64,000 bases of DNA from Romeriopsis navalis LEGE 11480 (GCF_015207035.1 NZ_JADEXQ010000005.1:1-64000), one strand, 5' to 3'; positions 45,609 through 55,081 are shown, numbered from the stretch's first letter. Notes: a model not told the origin generated them from the letters alone. Numbers and translations: made by a program.

Positions 45609-46316
45609 ATGAAAATAAACCTGGACACCGTCGCTGATGATGCGCAAATACAGATTATCCCGATGATTGATGTCATCTTCTGTATTCTGACGTTTTTTAT
45701 TTTGGCGGCGCTACAGTTGACTCGCCAGCAGGGAATTAACGTCGATATTCCCAAGGCGAAGTCAGGCGTGGTGCAGATGCGGCAGATGTTAGTAGTGAGC
45801 ATTGATGCTTCGGGACAGACGTTTATCGATCAAAATATGGTCGATCGGGCACAGCTCTTTACGTTGCTGAAGCAATACCGCGAGAAAAATGCGGATGGTT
45901 TATTGGTTTTGAATGCATCTCAGAATGCGTTCTATAACGATGTGATTCAAGTTTTGGATGTGCTGCGATCGGTGGGTGGTGATAAAGTTGCCTTGGCGAC
46001 GATTCCGGCACCTTCGATTAATCCTGGGACGAACCAGAATGGGGCTGGACCGTTAGGCTTGCCTTCGAATTCACCGGGCTTGTTTCCTTCGGGTAATGCG
46101 GGGTCGGGTTTGCAGAAGTTGCCCAGCACGACTGATCCACTGTTGCCCGGAATTACTAACCCCCTAGTTACACCAATGCCGTTTCCCCCAGGGACAGTGT
46201 TGCCGTCCAATCCCTCACAGCCGGAGACGGGGTCAGCGCCTTCAAATAGTAATGTTGAGCCGAGTCCGAGTAGTAATTCTGCGGCACCGGATACGACGGT
46301 CACACCAGCCCCATAG
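45609..46316 (+). CDS. exbD: ExbD/TolR-family protein with a proline- and serine-rich tail
   Basis: A 235-residue protein. The ExbD domain occupies residues 1-140: one transmembrane helix with the essential aspartate in IPMIDVIFCILTFFILAALQL, then a periplasmic domain (VDIPKAKSG, VVSIDASGQTFID, VLDVLRSVGGDKVALATIP). Residues from about 145 to the end are a low-complexity Pro/Ser/Asn-rich tail, about 90 residues longer than typical ExbD. ATG 45609 is preferred over 45531, because it places MKINLDTVADDAQIQIIPMID at the N-terminus. Pairs with the exbB gene. Confidence 0.9.
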   Translation: MKINLDTVADDAQIQIIPMIDVIFCILTFFILAALQLTRQQGINVDIPKAKSGVVQMRQMLVVSIDASGQTFIDQNMVDRAQLFTLLKQYREKNADGLLVLNASQNAFYNDVIQVLDVLRSVGGDKVALATIPAPSINPGTNQNGAGPLGLPSNSPGLFPSGNAGSGLQKLPSTTDPLLPGITNPLVTPMPFPPGTVLPSNPSQPETGSAPSNSNVEPSPSSNSAAPDTTVTPAP

Positions 46317-46487
46317 TCCGGATAATACGGGCTTTATAGGACCGAAATCGGACTGTTTGAATCGGACTAATCTTTGTCTAACTTCACAAAAATTTGGGTC
46401 AAATCTAAATTTAGGTTTACGAGCAAATCAGCTTGCTAATTTTGTCCGGTAATCTGTAAGGCAATCTGAGTTCGGGAGAACGAGTTT

Positions 46488-46880
46488 ATGTCTTGGATAA
46501 TTGGGATTTTGGTGACCATGGTTGTGGTTGCTTTAGGTTTGTTGATTGTTTCGAAAATTCCTGGTTTAGGTGTCGAGGTCGACAGCTTCGGTATTGCGGT
46601 TGTTTCGGCAATTGTGTTTGGCGTCCTGAATGGCTTGTTGGGATGGCTCGTGAACTTTTTCAACTTCACAGTCTTATTGGCGCCGTTAGCCTGGGTCTTG
46701 AATGTAGTAATTTTTGGTCTTGCAGCTTGGTTGGTCCAAGGCTTCCGTTTGCGTAACGGTATCCTAAGCGCTGTGCTGGGTGCGATCGCCTTGGCCGTGA
46801 TCAACCAAATTGTGTTTGCGCTGCTCGGTAAAGCTGGGATTACAGCGGCAACGGCGATTACTAGTCTTAGTATCGGTTAA
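46488..46880 (+). CDS. Holin-like (phage holin 4 family) membrane protein
   Basis: A 130-residue membrane protein with four hydrophobic segments separated by short turns (IIGILVTMVVVALGLLIVSK; IAVVSAIVFGVLNGLLGWLV; FTVLLAPLAWVLNVVIFGLAAWL; GILSAVLGAIALAVINQIVFALLG). It belongs to the phage holin 4-2 (PF04020-type) family, which is widespread in cyanobacterial chromosomes without nearby phage genes. A lysis role is unlikely here. It is a single gene with a terminator about 65 bases downstream. Confidence 0.85.
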   Translation: MSWIIGILVTMVVVALGLLIVSKIPGLGVEVDSFGIAVVSAIVFGVLNGLLGWLVNFFNFTVLLAPLAWVLNVVIFGLAAWLVQGFRLRNGILSAVLGAIALAVINQIVFALLGKAGITAATAITSLSIG

Positions 46881-46945
46881 GCAATCTTGGCATAGCCCTG
46901 CAGCGTAAGGGTTGTCGAGACTCTAGACACAATTTTGATTGAAGG

Positions 46946-46974
46946 AAGGGGGAGCATTTGCTCTCCCTTTTGTT
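46946..46974 (+). terminator. Intrinsic terminator after the holin-like gene
   Basis: AAGGGGGAGC, loop ATTT and GCTCTCCCTT form a 10-bp stem (one wobble) followed by TTGTTT. It lies in the gap between convergent genes. Confidence 0.8.
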
Positions 46975-46990
46975 TATGCGTAACTCCGGT

Positions 46991-48160
46991 TTAGTGCGAG
47001 CGAATTGGTGTGCCGCAAGGGTACGTTGCAACTGGTATGGTGGTTTGGGCTGGTGGTGTTGAGGAATTTGATGGGGCGACTTGGATGGCTGCCTGGAGTT
47101 GTTGCATGAGGGCTGGCCGCTGATCGTAGAGTCGTTTGAGCGGTCGTGGAGCGGTTTTGTTGAGGCTGTAGGCGGTGATTAGTGGTAGGGCAATTGTACT
47201 ATCGGTATAGCAGACGATCGCGTTCGGTAATTCTTGTGGATCGACTTTGCCCCAGCTGACGGCTTCACTCGGGGTGGCCCCGGAAAGCCCGCCGGTATCG
47301 GGCCGGGCATCAGTAATTTGGATAAAGTAATCATGGCCGCGTTCTTCCAGACCTAAGATTTCGTGGAGGTGCGGTTGTGTCTGAAGGAGGAAGTTTTTGG
47401 GACTCCCCCCCCCGATGATGATGGCGGCGCTTTTGCCGGTGACGTCGGGATTATTGCTTCTGGCGCTGTAGGCGATCGCGGCGGTTTCATTGACATCAAT
47501 CATGGAATCGATTTGTAGCCCATTGCCAGCCAGTGCTAAAGCGGCAATATTCATGCCGATCGAGCTGTCGCCAGGAGAAGATGTATAGATTGGTACGCCA
47601 CATTCATAGGCGGTTGAAAGGAGGCAGGGGTGTTGAATCCCCAAACGCAGTTCGACTTCCCGCACATACTTGCCGAGTAAATAGTGAAATTCGGCTGTCC
47701 CCATACGTTTTTGGAAGGGCTCAGACTGGATGATTTGGCGAATGAAATCATCGGTGCTGAGTAAGACGTCATAGTCAAAAACAATGTCGTAAATGCGAAT
47801 CAAGCCTTCTTCGCGAAGCTTGATATCGTTCATAAAGGGATTGCCACTGTAGAGATTGAGGCCGAGCCCAAAATGTAGATCGTGATAAAGATTGGCGCCT
47901 GTACTTACGATCCAATCGACTAATCCCGATCGCAGCAGGGGAGAGAAAACGGATGTACCAAGACCCGCTGGGGTCATTGCACCAGAAAGACTCAAGCCAG
48001 TTGTGACACCCGGTTGAAATACCGATTGTTGAAGGAGCTGACAAACTTCACGTAATCGAGCGGAATTATAAGCGCTGAAATACCCATCAATTAATTCAGC
48101 CACAGTAATATCCGTTGGCATGGGCACCGGGGTAATTCTGTAGCCAGATGGTTCGGGCAT
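46991..48160 (-). CDS. Deoxyhypusine-synthase-like enzyme
   Basis: A 389-residue homologue of deoxyhypusine synthase. NAD- and spermidine-site motifs are visible: [51 protein letters not shown] (the lysine corresponds to the catalytic one of eukaryotic DHS), [23 protein letters not shown] and [15 protein letters not shown]. Bacteria lack eIF5A, so such enzymes make homospermidine or guanidino-polyamines. ATG 48160 ([18 protein letters not shown]) is the family start; the frame continues 147 bases 5' from a TTG that overlaps a hairpin at 48306-48337, which argues that the extension is leader RNA. Confidence 0.88.
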   Translation of the reverse strand: MPEPSGYRITPVPMPTDITVAELIDGYFSAYNSARLREVCQLLQQSVFQPGVTTGLSLSGAMTPAGLGTSVFSPLLRSGLVDWIVSTGANLYHDLHFGLGLNLYSGNPFMNDIKLREEGLIRIYDIVFDYDVLLSTDDFIRQIIQSEPFQKRMGTAEFHYLLGKYVREVELRLGIQHPCLLSTAYECGVPIYTSSPGDSSIGMNIAALALAGNGLQIDSMIDVNETAAIAYSARSNNPDVTGKSAAIIIGGGSPKNFLLQTQPHLHEILGLEERGHDYFIQITDARPDTGGLSGATPSEAVSWGKVDPQELPNAIVCYTDSTIALPLITAYSLNKTAPRPLKRLYDQRPALMQQLQAAIQVAPSNSSTPPAQTTIPVATYPCGTPIRSH

Positions 48161-48726
48161 GGTCAAAACTCTGTCAATTGTTGATGAAACTGATTGCTGG
48201 AGGTACGTGCAAAAATGCTGTTTGAGCATCAATCCAGGACTCAATCTAGTAAACCCATCTTGCGCTGAAAATTCAAATGCGTGTGTGATATTGATCGGCG
48301 TGAGCAAAACTTATCAGCTAAATTGCTGATAAGTTTTCATGAACTAGGGATTATTTTCAGGTCATTCCCTGAGTTCATCGGCTAACATGAATCAATTTTC
48401 CGAATTGCTACGGATTATGTAATTTGAAAAATTCCGTAGGATGGCTCTCATTAACCGTCGCTAGATGCTGCTAAGCGACAGTTAAATGTCTCGGATTGTA
48501 ATTTTGATGGGGCTGTTAGTGAAGTTGGAATTTGACTTTGCTATCGGCCGTGATCAGTTGAATGCACTGGATCTAGACAGAATTTATACTTTGTCTCCAG
48601 ATAATTTTTTCGGGCGTCAAAAACTTAATCAGGATGATTCTGAAAATTTTTTGGCGCTGGAGGGAATACTAAGTATTGAGTTTTTAGGACATTCACAGCT
48701 AGAGAATCACTCTAAGGTACGCACTC
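48161..48726. other. Promoter region between the DHS-like gene and the PPC repeat protein
   Basis: 566 bases without a supported gene. It contains a perfect hairpin at 48306-48337 (13-base arms AAAACTTATCAGC and its complement, loop of six, followed on the minus strand by TTTT), which looks like an attenuator or terminator in the leader of the leftward gene. A second inverted repeat, TTAACCGTCGCT at 48451-48462 with AGCGACAGTTAA at 48474-48485 (one mismatch), lies about 240 bases upstream of the rightward gene. The frame 48486-48743 is rejected as a gene. Confidence 0.55.
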
Positions 48727-51648
48727 ATGCCAGACCTGACTAACAACACCGCCCAAACCGCTCGTGGGATTACGCTGTCCAAGGGGACATTTCAAACCTT
48801 GGCGACGGGGGATTTGACAACCGCGACTGATCCGATTGATTACTTTACATTTACGACGACCAGCGCGAGTAGCAACTTGAACTTGGCCCTGAATGGGCTA
48901 AGTGGCAATGCTCAGATGAAGGTCTATCAACGTCAGGGTGACGGTAGCCTGGGGGCTGAGTTAACAAGTAGTGCGACCTCTAGCAATACTGGCACGCTAG
49001 CTGAGTCATTTGTGCTCAATAACTTGTCAGCGGGAAGCTATGTGATTGAGGTGCAGTTGCCTACCGGCGTGACGGAGGCAAACTATACGCTGCAAGGGTT
49101 CGCTAGCGATTCGGGCAAAGCGAATACGCTGTTATGGCGTCAAGCCTCAACGGATACCCTGACGTTCTGGCAAGTTAATGGCACTACCTATGTTGGTTCT
49201 GATTATGTGAATGCAGGAATCCCGGGTTATGAAGTAATTGGGGTTGGCGACTTCGACGGCGATAAAATTGAAGATCTCGTCTGGCGTGAGAATAATGGTC
49301 CAGCGGATGATACTGTCACGATCTTTTTCATGAATGCGGATAATTCCGTGCGCGATGTTCAGTTCATCCTGGATGCGGCGAATCAGCCGTTGAAGTTCTC
49401 TGACCAGTTTCAATTGGGCGGGATTGCCGATCTCAACGGTGATGGTAAAGCCGATATGGTGATTACCTCAGATTTTGGAGCGGTATTTGTCTGGCGGATG
49501 GATAATGGCCGAATTGCCGAGCAGCAGGTCTACGATGGCTTGTCCGGTTATGAAGTGAGCGGCTTTGGCGACTTTGACGGCGATAATAAGCAAGATATTG
49601 TTTTCCGGAATACGACAAACGGGCAGGGATTGCTGGCTGTTTGGTTGATGGATGGCGCGTCCCGGACGGCGTCCGGGTTTGTCTCGACGGGGTTGACCGC
49701 GGACTGGAAGATTGAAGGGATTGGGAATGTGAATCGCACTATCGGTGGTTCGGATTCTGCTTCGGGTGCCGATGGTAATGATGACTTTATCTTCCGCAAT
49801 TCCGGTACAGGACAGGTCGCAATTTGGCAGATGAATGGTCTGCAGTTGCAAAATGCCGCCATCGTTGGTGGTGCGATTCCAAGTTTCTATGACATTGTGA
49901 AGACGGCGGATGTCAGTGGTGATCGGAACGTTGACATTATCTGGCGGGATAACAGTGCGGCGGCTCAGGTAGGCTTCTGGCTACTTGAAGGGGCATTTGC
50001 CAAGCAGGCGCAGTTTGCGCAGCGCGCGATCGGCCTTGAATATGTGCCAGTAGCATTTGCTGATTTTGATGGTGATGATCGGACCGATATTTTCTGGCGT
50101 AATACCAATGCCGCTGGATCGGGTGACCCATTTGCGGAAGCGACGGCAATTTGGTTGTTAGATGGGGTGAATTCGAAGTCGGAGGCCTTTGTGAATGTGC
50201 CTGGCTCGAACCCTGAAACCCCAGCATTGCGTCCAAGTAACTTGAACTTGGTGGGTACAATCAGCGCCGAGTTTACGAAGCAGACGCAGTCAACGGCGGG
50301 TAATGCTGTATCAACAGCGTTCAATATTGGCTTGCTGGAAGGTGCGGGTGATTACCAAGATGCGGTGATTGGGCCGGCGAGTGATTTCTTCCAATTCAAG
50401 CTAGAGCGTTCTTCGGATGTGACCGTCGCTTTGTCGGATGCCTTTGGTAGCACAGGTGCGGTCAATGCGACTTTTGTGTTGCAGCAGCAGACGGGCTTAA
50501 ATCAGGATGGAACGCCTATTCTGACGACTGTTAACGACTTGAATACGCCATTGGCTGCAGGAACCTACTTCTTGGAAGTTAAGAGTTCGGCGTTGGTTGG
50601 TCAGTCCGTAGCTTATAACTTGAAGATTGAAGGTACGCCGAATATTGTGAACCTTCAGGGTAGTGCGTTTGCGTCGGTCACGCCTGATTCAGGCTTTGAG
50701 GGTACGGCCAATGGCGCGATTCGTCTGGCTGATTTGACGGGTGTGACAAATCAGACGCCAGAAGCCGATAAGCCCAAAGCGACGGTTGATATCAACTTCA
50801 CAGTGGCGAATACGGAAGCGACGCAGTCGGCTCCGGTCGATGTGCGGTTCTATTTGTCACGGGTCCAAACCATTGACCCAACGAATACGAAAACTGTGGA
50901 TGAAGTCAGCAGTGCCCAAACAATCGATTTGGGGACGTTTAATATTGCCGCTGGTGTAGCCGGTAATTCGACCTTCTCCGGTGTGTTTGAAAATGTTGAG
51001 TTGCCAGCGGGTGACAATAATTTCTGGACCACCGATACCAACTATTTCATTGGTTATGAGGTTGATCCAGTGAGTCAAGGCGCACCGACAGGCGCGTTGT
51101 TCGAGACGAATGAAACCGACAATATTAATCGCGGCCTAGATATTGACGTGAAGCAAATCGCGATCGAAAACACCCAGACTCCTGATCTAGCGGGTGCTGG
51201 ACTGACTGCGACAGCTGGAACCGCGGCGGTGAAGGGAGGCAATGTGGCCTTGAGCTATGCGGTGCAAAACCTGGGTAAGAAATCAACCGGTAGCGTTGCG
51301 AATGATGTGGCAGTGCGGTTCTTCTTGTATCGCTTAGATGCAAATGAAGCGAATGTGCTGAATATCAGTGATACACAGCGGACGGTGGCGCTAGCGGTAA
51401 CGGATGATAATGCTCTCTTCTTGCCGAATATTGATGGTGAGACAACGGCACCGGCTCAAGCGATTGAGGTTATCTTGCCGAATCTCAATAATGCGTTCTG
51501 GCAGAATAATCCGGTTGGGACGCAGTACTTCATCGGTATGCAGTCTGACTCCGGTAGTCTGATCGCTGAGTCAAATGAATTGAACAATATCAACATTGGT
51601 GCCGGTACCGATAGTATTCAAATCACGGTATCTGACCCTGTTGCCTAG
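48727..51648 (+). CDS. PPC / FG-GAP-like repeat / CARDB-type exported protein
   Basis: A 973-residue protein. An N-terminal bacterial pre-peptidase (PPC) domain (about 8-130) is followed by a propeller of VCBS/FG-GAP-like repeats (about 133-500) with calcium-type loops DFDGDKIED, DLNGDGKAD, DFDGDNKQD, DVSGDRNVD and DFDGDDRTD, each paired with a W-R/F-R and I-W-L-M-D strand. A second PPC domain (about 515-640) and two CARDB-like beta domains (about 680-810 and 820-973) end the chain. There is no classical N-terminal signal, as in many cyanobacterial RTX-like or DUF4347-type surface proteins. Likely a secreted or surface calcium-binding protein; function unknown. Confidence 0.85.
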   Translation: MPDLTNNTAQTARGITLSKGTFQTLATGDLTTATDPIDYFTFTTTSASSNLNLALNGLSGNAQMKVYQRQGDGSLGAELTSSATSSNTGTLAESFVLNNLSAGSYVIEVQLPTGVTEANYTLQGFASDSGKANTLLWRQASTDTLTFWQVNGTTYVGSDYVNAGIPGYEVIGVGDFDGDKIEDLVWRENNGPADDTVTIFFMNADNSVRDVQFILDAANQPLKFSDQFQLGGIADLNGDGKADMVITSDFGAVFVWRMDNGRIAEQQVYDGLSGYEVSGFGDFDGDNKQDIVFRNTTNGQGLLAVWLMDGASRTASGFVSTGLTADWKIEGIGNVNRTIGGSDSASGADGNDDFIFRNSGTGQVAIWQMNGLQLQNAAIVGGAIPSFYDIVKTADVSGDRNVDIIWRDNSAAAQVGFWLLEGAFAKQAQFAQRAIGLEYVPVAFADFDGDDRTDIFWRNTNAAGSGDPFAEATAIWLLDGVNSKSEAFVNVPGSNPETPALRPSNLNLVGTISAEFTKQTQSTAGNAVSTAFNIGLLEGAGDYQDAVIGPASDFFQFKLERSSDVTVALSDAFGSTGAVNATFVLQQQTGLNQDGTPILTTVNDLNTPLAAGTYFLEVKSSALVGQSVAYNLKIEGTPNIVNLQGSAFASVTPDSGFEGTANGAIRLADLTGVTNQTPEADKPKATVDINFTVANTEATQSAPVDVRFYLSRVQTIDPTNTKTVDEVSSAQTIDLGTFNIAAGVAGNSTFSGVFENVELPAGDNNFWTTDTNYFIGYEVDPVSQGAPTGALFETNETDNINRGLDIDVKQIAIENTQTPDLAGAGLTATAGTAAVKGGNVALSYAVQNLGKKSTGSVANDVAVRFFLYRLDANEANVLNISDTQRTVALAVTDDNALFLPNIDGETTAPAQAIEVILPNLNNAFWQNNPVGTQYFIGMQSDSGSLIAESNELNNINIGAGTDSIQITVSDPVA

Positions 51649-51723
51649 GTCGCTCAAGATCATGTAAAGCCTGAAGCGAGCGAAGTTGACTTGCGATGGC
51701 GAAGTTAGATTAATGTTGTATGG

Positions 51724-51749
51724 GGGAGTATCCACTGGATACTCCCTTT
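51724..51749 (+). terminator. Intrinsic terminator after the PPC repeat gene
   Basis: GGGAGTATCC, loop ACT and GGATACTCCC form a perfect 10-bp stem followed by TTTATTTA, about 75 bases after the stop codon. Confidence 0.88.
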
Positions 51750-51887
51750 ATTTATGGTTGCATGTGAGTTTTATGCCGCCACCAAAATTTAGCGCCCCGG
51801 TAAATCTGTCAGAATTATGTAAAATTCGGCTAGTATAAAAGCCTAGATACAGCCCTAGCCCCCGGTTTCTAGTCAGGTTTTTGCGAT

Positions 51888-52529
51888 ATGAAGATGCGAG
51901 CTATTTTAGCCCGTACAAATCAGAGTCCGCGGCGTCGAAAAATTGTTCGGCGGCGGTTATCTGTGCCGCGTCTGCTGCTATTAACCGTGGTTGTTGGGGT
52001 TGGCTGGGTGGGCTATCGTCATGTTCAAGCGACGATGACCAAACCGCAGGCAGTGTTGGTGTTAGGTGGTGAAGCGGAACGTGAACGTTATGCGGCGAAG
52101 TTTGCGTTGAAACACCCGAATCTGCCCATTTGGATTTCGTCTGGGGCACCCCGAGAATATAGTGAGTGGGTGTTTTCCGAGGCGGGCGTTGATCTACAGC
52201 GGTTGAAGCTGGATTATCGGGCGGTGGATACGCTCACGAATTTCACAACTTTAGTTGATGATCTCAAAACCCAAGGGGTAACGAAAGTTTATTTGGTGAC
52301 TTCGGATTACCATATGCGCCGATCACGGATGATTGGAGAGATTATTCTGGGCAGTCGAGGGATTGACTTTCAGGCAGTGGCAATTCCCTCGCAGGAACCG
52401 GAGGAGGATGTCGCGAAGGTTCTGCGGGATGGTGGTCGAGCGGTTCTATGGGTGATGACGGGTTATACCGGGTATGGTGAGTCGCCGTCCGTAACGCCAC
52501 CGGCTGTAACGCCGACACCCACTCGCTAA
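51888..52529 (+). CDS. YdcF (DUF218) family protein
   Basis: A 213-residue protein anchored by one N-terminal helix (LLLLTVVVGVGWVGYRH) after a very basic tail (RRRKIVRRRL). The DUF218 domain follows: AVLVLGGEAERERYAAKF, WISSGAPREY, DYRAVDTLTNFTTLVDDL and YLVTSDYHMRRSRMIGEIILG. DUF218 proteins of the ElyC/SanA/YdcF type act in cell-envelope metabolism, but the reaction is unknown. It is a single gene, convergent with the histidine kinase. Confidence 0.88.
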   Translation: MKMRAILARTNQSPRRRKIVRRRLSVPRLLLLTVVVGVGWVGYRHVQATMTKPQAVLVLGGEAERERYAAKFALKHPNLPIWISSGAPREYSEWVFSEAGVDLQRLKLDYRAVDTLTNFTTLVDDLKTQGVTKVYLVTSDYHMRRSRMIGEIILGSRGIDFQAVAIPSQEPEEDVAKVLRDGGRAVLWVMTGYTGYGESPSVTPPAVTPTPTR

Positions 52530-52574
52530 GCGGCAGTTATGATTTCTGAGTCTGGTTTAGTGATGTATTGAAAT

Positions 52575-53981
52575 TTACTGGATTTGTTGTTGTGGCAGCT
52601 TGATCTGGAGCCAGGCACCGCCGGTGTCAGGGTGATTGCGAGCTGTGATATGTCCGTTATGACGCTCGATAATTTGCCAGACTATCGCTAACCCGAGGCC
52701 GCTGCCACTACCAGTTTGAATGCCACTATTATCGGTTTGAATGCCACTATTGCGCTTGTGCCGGTGGGGGGTGTTGGCTGGCTGGTGCTGTTCCATGTTG
52801 CGGCTGGAGTTGCGGGCGCGTGATGGATCGCCGCGATAAAATCGTTCGAAAATTAATGGTAAGTCTGATTCTGGAAACCCTTGGCCGGCATCAATCAAGT
52901 CGATTTGAATCATGGATGGTCGTTGGTTGGTCGCTGTTTGGCTTGATGATTGTGTTGGTAATTTCGACTCGATTAGTTGGACTTTGACCTGAATTTTTTG
53001 ATGGTCCGGTGAATATTTGAGGCTGTTATCTAAGAGATTGAGCATGACTCGGAATAGTCGCGATTCGTCAGCGTGGATAATCAGATAATTGGGGCCTTGG
53101 TAGCTGAGGGTGATGTTGTGATCCTGAGCAAGGGGTTCAAGGCTGTGCCAAGCCGATCGAATCATCTGCGCTAAATCGACGCTGTGAAATTTCAGGGCGC
53201 GATCGGGACGACTTTCTAACTGACTGAGGTCGAGGATTTCCTGCACGAGTGTACTGAGTCGAATGATTTCGGCTAAGAGGCGATTGACCCATTGGCGTAG
53301 GGATGGATCAACGCGTGTTTGGAGGGTTTCGGCGACGAGTCGAATTGACGTGAGTGGAGTTTTCAGTTCGTGGGCGACATCGGAGGCCCAACGATCACGC
53401 TGCTGAGATAGAAAAACTTCCTCCTGACGACTTTCAAGCAGCACTGTAATGTGGGAATTGGTCAGAGGAAAGGCATATCCTCGCAGATGATTAATCTGTT
53501 GGGTGGTGGCGGTAATATTCTCAACGTCAGCGCTGATCGGATAAAGTCGCCAGTCTTTTTGGCAAAGTTGCTGACGATCGCGCGCTTTTTCAATTAATTG
53601 ATCTAAATCATAGGAGCGGACCAACTCCAACAGAAGGCGTGGGTCGGTGGTGCGATATTGTTTTAGATCAAGCTGGATGTTCAGCAATCGTAGGGCTTGT
53701 TGATTGGCGTCAACCATTTGGTTATCGGCATCTACTAAGAGATAGCCCATGGGACCTTGATTAATCACATTTTTCCAAGCGCGAATCTCGTCTTGTTGCT
53801 TCTGACGATGTTGTTGTACGTCAGTGAGTAGATTTGCGAGTCGATTGCTCAGCGAAAAGCCTGATTGATGATGCATGTTGCTATGCAACATGCCCTCTAG
53901 TTGGCGGCGGAGTCGGGCACGATACAAGAGTAATGTGATACCGCCGATAAGGAGTCCAAATAGAAAACTGAGCAAATTCAC
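52575..53981 (-). CDS. sphS: Phosphate-sensing histidine kinase (SphS/PhoR-like)
   Basis: A 468-residue sensor kinase: one N-terminal membrane helix (LLSFLFGLLIGGITLLLY), a PAS domain (about 70-185), HisKA with the phosphoacceptor His204 in DVAHELKTPLTSIR, and a HATPase domain with N box (MLNLLDNSLKYSP), G1 (DAGQGFPESDLP), F box (IFERFYRGDPSR) and G2 (GSGSGLGLAIV). Between F and G2, where homologues have about 10-15 residues, there is a roughly 30-residue insert containing the duplicated peptide NSGIQTDNSGIQT. It follows the response regulator gene in the same direction, as in the SphR-SphS (PhoB-PhoR) phosphate-starvation system. Activity despite the insert is likely but unproven. Confidence 0.9.
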   Translation of the reverse strand: MNLLSFLFGLLIGGITLLLYRARLRRQLEGMLHSNMHHQSGFSLSNRLANLLTDVQQHRQKQQDEIRAWKNVINQGPMGYLLVDADNQMVDANQQALRLLNIQLDLKQYRTTDPRLLLELVRSYDLDQLIEKARDRQQLCQKDWRLYPISADVENITATTQQINHLRGYAFPLTNSHITVLLESRQEEVFLSQQRDRWASDVAHELKTPLTSIRLVAETLQTRVDPSLRQWVNRLLAEIIRLSTLVQEILDLSQLESRPDRALKFHSVDLAQMIRSAWHSLEPLAQDHNITLSYQGPNYLIIHADESRLFRVMLNLLDNSLKYSPDHQKIQVKVQLIESKLPTQSSSQTATNQRPSMIQIDLIDAGQGFPESDLPLIFERFYRGDPSRARNSSRNMEQHQPANTPHRHKRNSGIQTDNSGIQTGSGSGLGLAIVWQIIERHNGHITARNHPDTGGAWLQIKLPQQQIQ

Positions 53982-54021
53982 AGTGGCGATGTTGCGTAGA
54001 GAGCACGATAGCAGCGGAAGG

Positions 54022-54058
54022 GTTCGACGGAGCGATGACTAGTGTTCGACGGAGCGAT
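54022..54058. repeat. Short direct repeat in the sphR-sphS spacer
   Basis: GTTCGACGGAGCGAT occurs at 54022-54036 and again at 54044-54058. It lies in the 144-base spacer between the regulator and kinase genes and has no evident function. Confidence 0.8.
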
Positions 54059-54125
54059 TACTTGAGCTGTGATGTAGCGATCGACGGTATGTTTGGTTGC
54101 GTTAGCTCTGACTCGGTACTCCGAT

Positions 54126-54833
54126 TTAACCAAACCGATAGCCAAAGCCGCGAATCGTGACTAAATGCTTAGGATGGCTGGGTTCCTGCTCTAACTTTTC
54201 GCGCAGCCATCGAATATGGACATCAACGGTTTTACTATCCCCAATGAAGTCATGGCCCCAGACCTTTTCCAGCAACTGTTCGCGGGACCAAACGCGCTTG
54301 GGATGTGACATAAATAGTTCCAGCAATTTAAATTCTTTCGGAGATAGATTAATTTCATCGCCGCTAACCGTGACCCGACATTCCTGGGGATATAACGCGA
54401 TGCTATTAAAGGAAAGATGTTCGCCGTTTTGTTGATCTTGGAATTGCTGTTGCCGTCGCAATAAGGCACGACATCGGGCAATTAGCTCACGCATGCCAAA
54501 GGGCTTAGTCAAATAATCATCAGCACCAACTTCGAGCCCAACGACACGATCGGTCTCAGTCCCTTTGGCGCTTAGCATCAAAATGGGCACGAGGTTGTTT
54601 TGGCGTCGCAGGAGCCGACAGATATCTAACCCATTTACATTAGGCAGCATCAGATCGAGGATGATTAATGCAAAGTCGCGGTTTGCCGCTTGATCGTTGG
54701 CCTGCATGAGATCGAGTGCCATGCGTCCATCGGCAATCGTGCTAACTTCGAATCCTTCTTCCTGTAATGCAAGTTCGATCGTCTCACGGATCAGATCTTC
54801 ATCTTCAACCACTAAAATTTTGCCTAGGCTCAT
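54126..54833 (-). CDS. sphR: Response regulator of the phosphate regulon (SphR/PhoB-like)
   Basis: A 235-residue OmpR/PhoB-type regulator. The receiver domain has the acidic pair in ILVVEDEDL, phosphoacceptor Asp60 in LIILDLMLPNVNG, the Thr/Ser of LMLSAKGTE and Lys in YLTKPFGMREL. The winged helix ends with LSPKEFKLLELFMSHPKRVWSREQLLEKVWG and VDVHIRWLREKLEQEPSHPKHLVTIRGFGYRFG. ATG 54833 (MSLGKILVVEDE) is chosen; an ATG at 54869 would extend the protein and nearly touch the PHO box. It precedes the kinase gene in one leftward unit. Confidence 0.9.
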   Translation of the reverse strand: MSLGKILVVEDEDLIRETIELALQEEGFEVSTIADGRMALDLMQANDQAANRDFALIILDLMLPNVNGLDICRLLRRQNNLVPILMLSAKGTETDRVVGLEVGADDYLTKPFGMRELIARCRALLRRQQQFQDQQNGEHLSFNSIALYPQECRVTVSGDEINLSPKEFKLLELFMSHPKRVWSREQLLEKVWGHDFIGDSKTVDVHIRWLREKLEQEPSHPKHLVTIRGFGYRFG

Positions 54834-54879
54834 GTCAGGTGAGGAGAAAAGTGCTCTGGCAAGCATCATACGGCAATCT

Positions 54880-54909
54880 TGGTCAACCGTGATTTAAGGT
54901 GGGGTTAAC
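54880..54909 (-). promoter_or_regulatory. Candidate PHO box upstream of sphR
   Basis: Read on the minus strand there are three octamers in a row, GTTAACCC, CTTAAATC and GTTGACCA, each separated by three bases. This is the arrangement of the cyanobacterial PHO box, three copies of (C/T)TTAA(C/T)(C/T)(A/T) at 11-base spacing. It lies 47 bases upstream of the sphR start and suggests autoregulation of the phosphate system. Confidence 0.6.
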
Positions 54910-55081
54910 GTTCCTGGATTGACGGAATAGCTGAGTTGTTATTTCTAGGATTTGCTGAATTAGCGACATGTCGCTCAGCCGATTTTGAGCCAATTGGGCA
55001 AAAAAATGGGTAACGCCGTAACGCTACCCGATTGAACTTTATGTGATTACCGCCGGAGACAAATTGAATTTGTTTGATGAA

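Noticed and set aside
48486-48743. 85-codon frame before the PPC repeat gene
   Set aside because: It overlaps the true start of the next gene in another frame and has no recognisable features.
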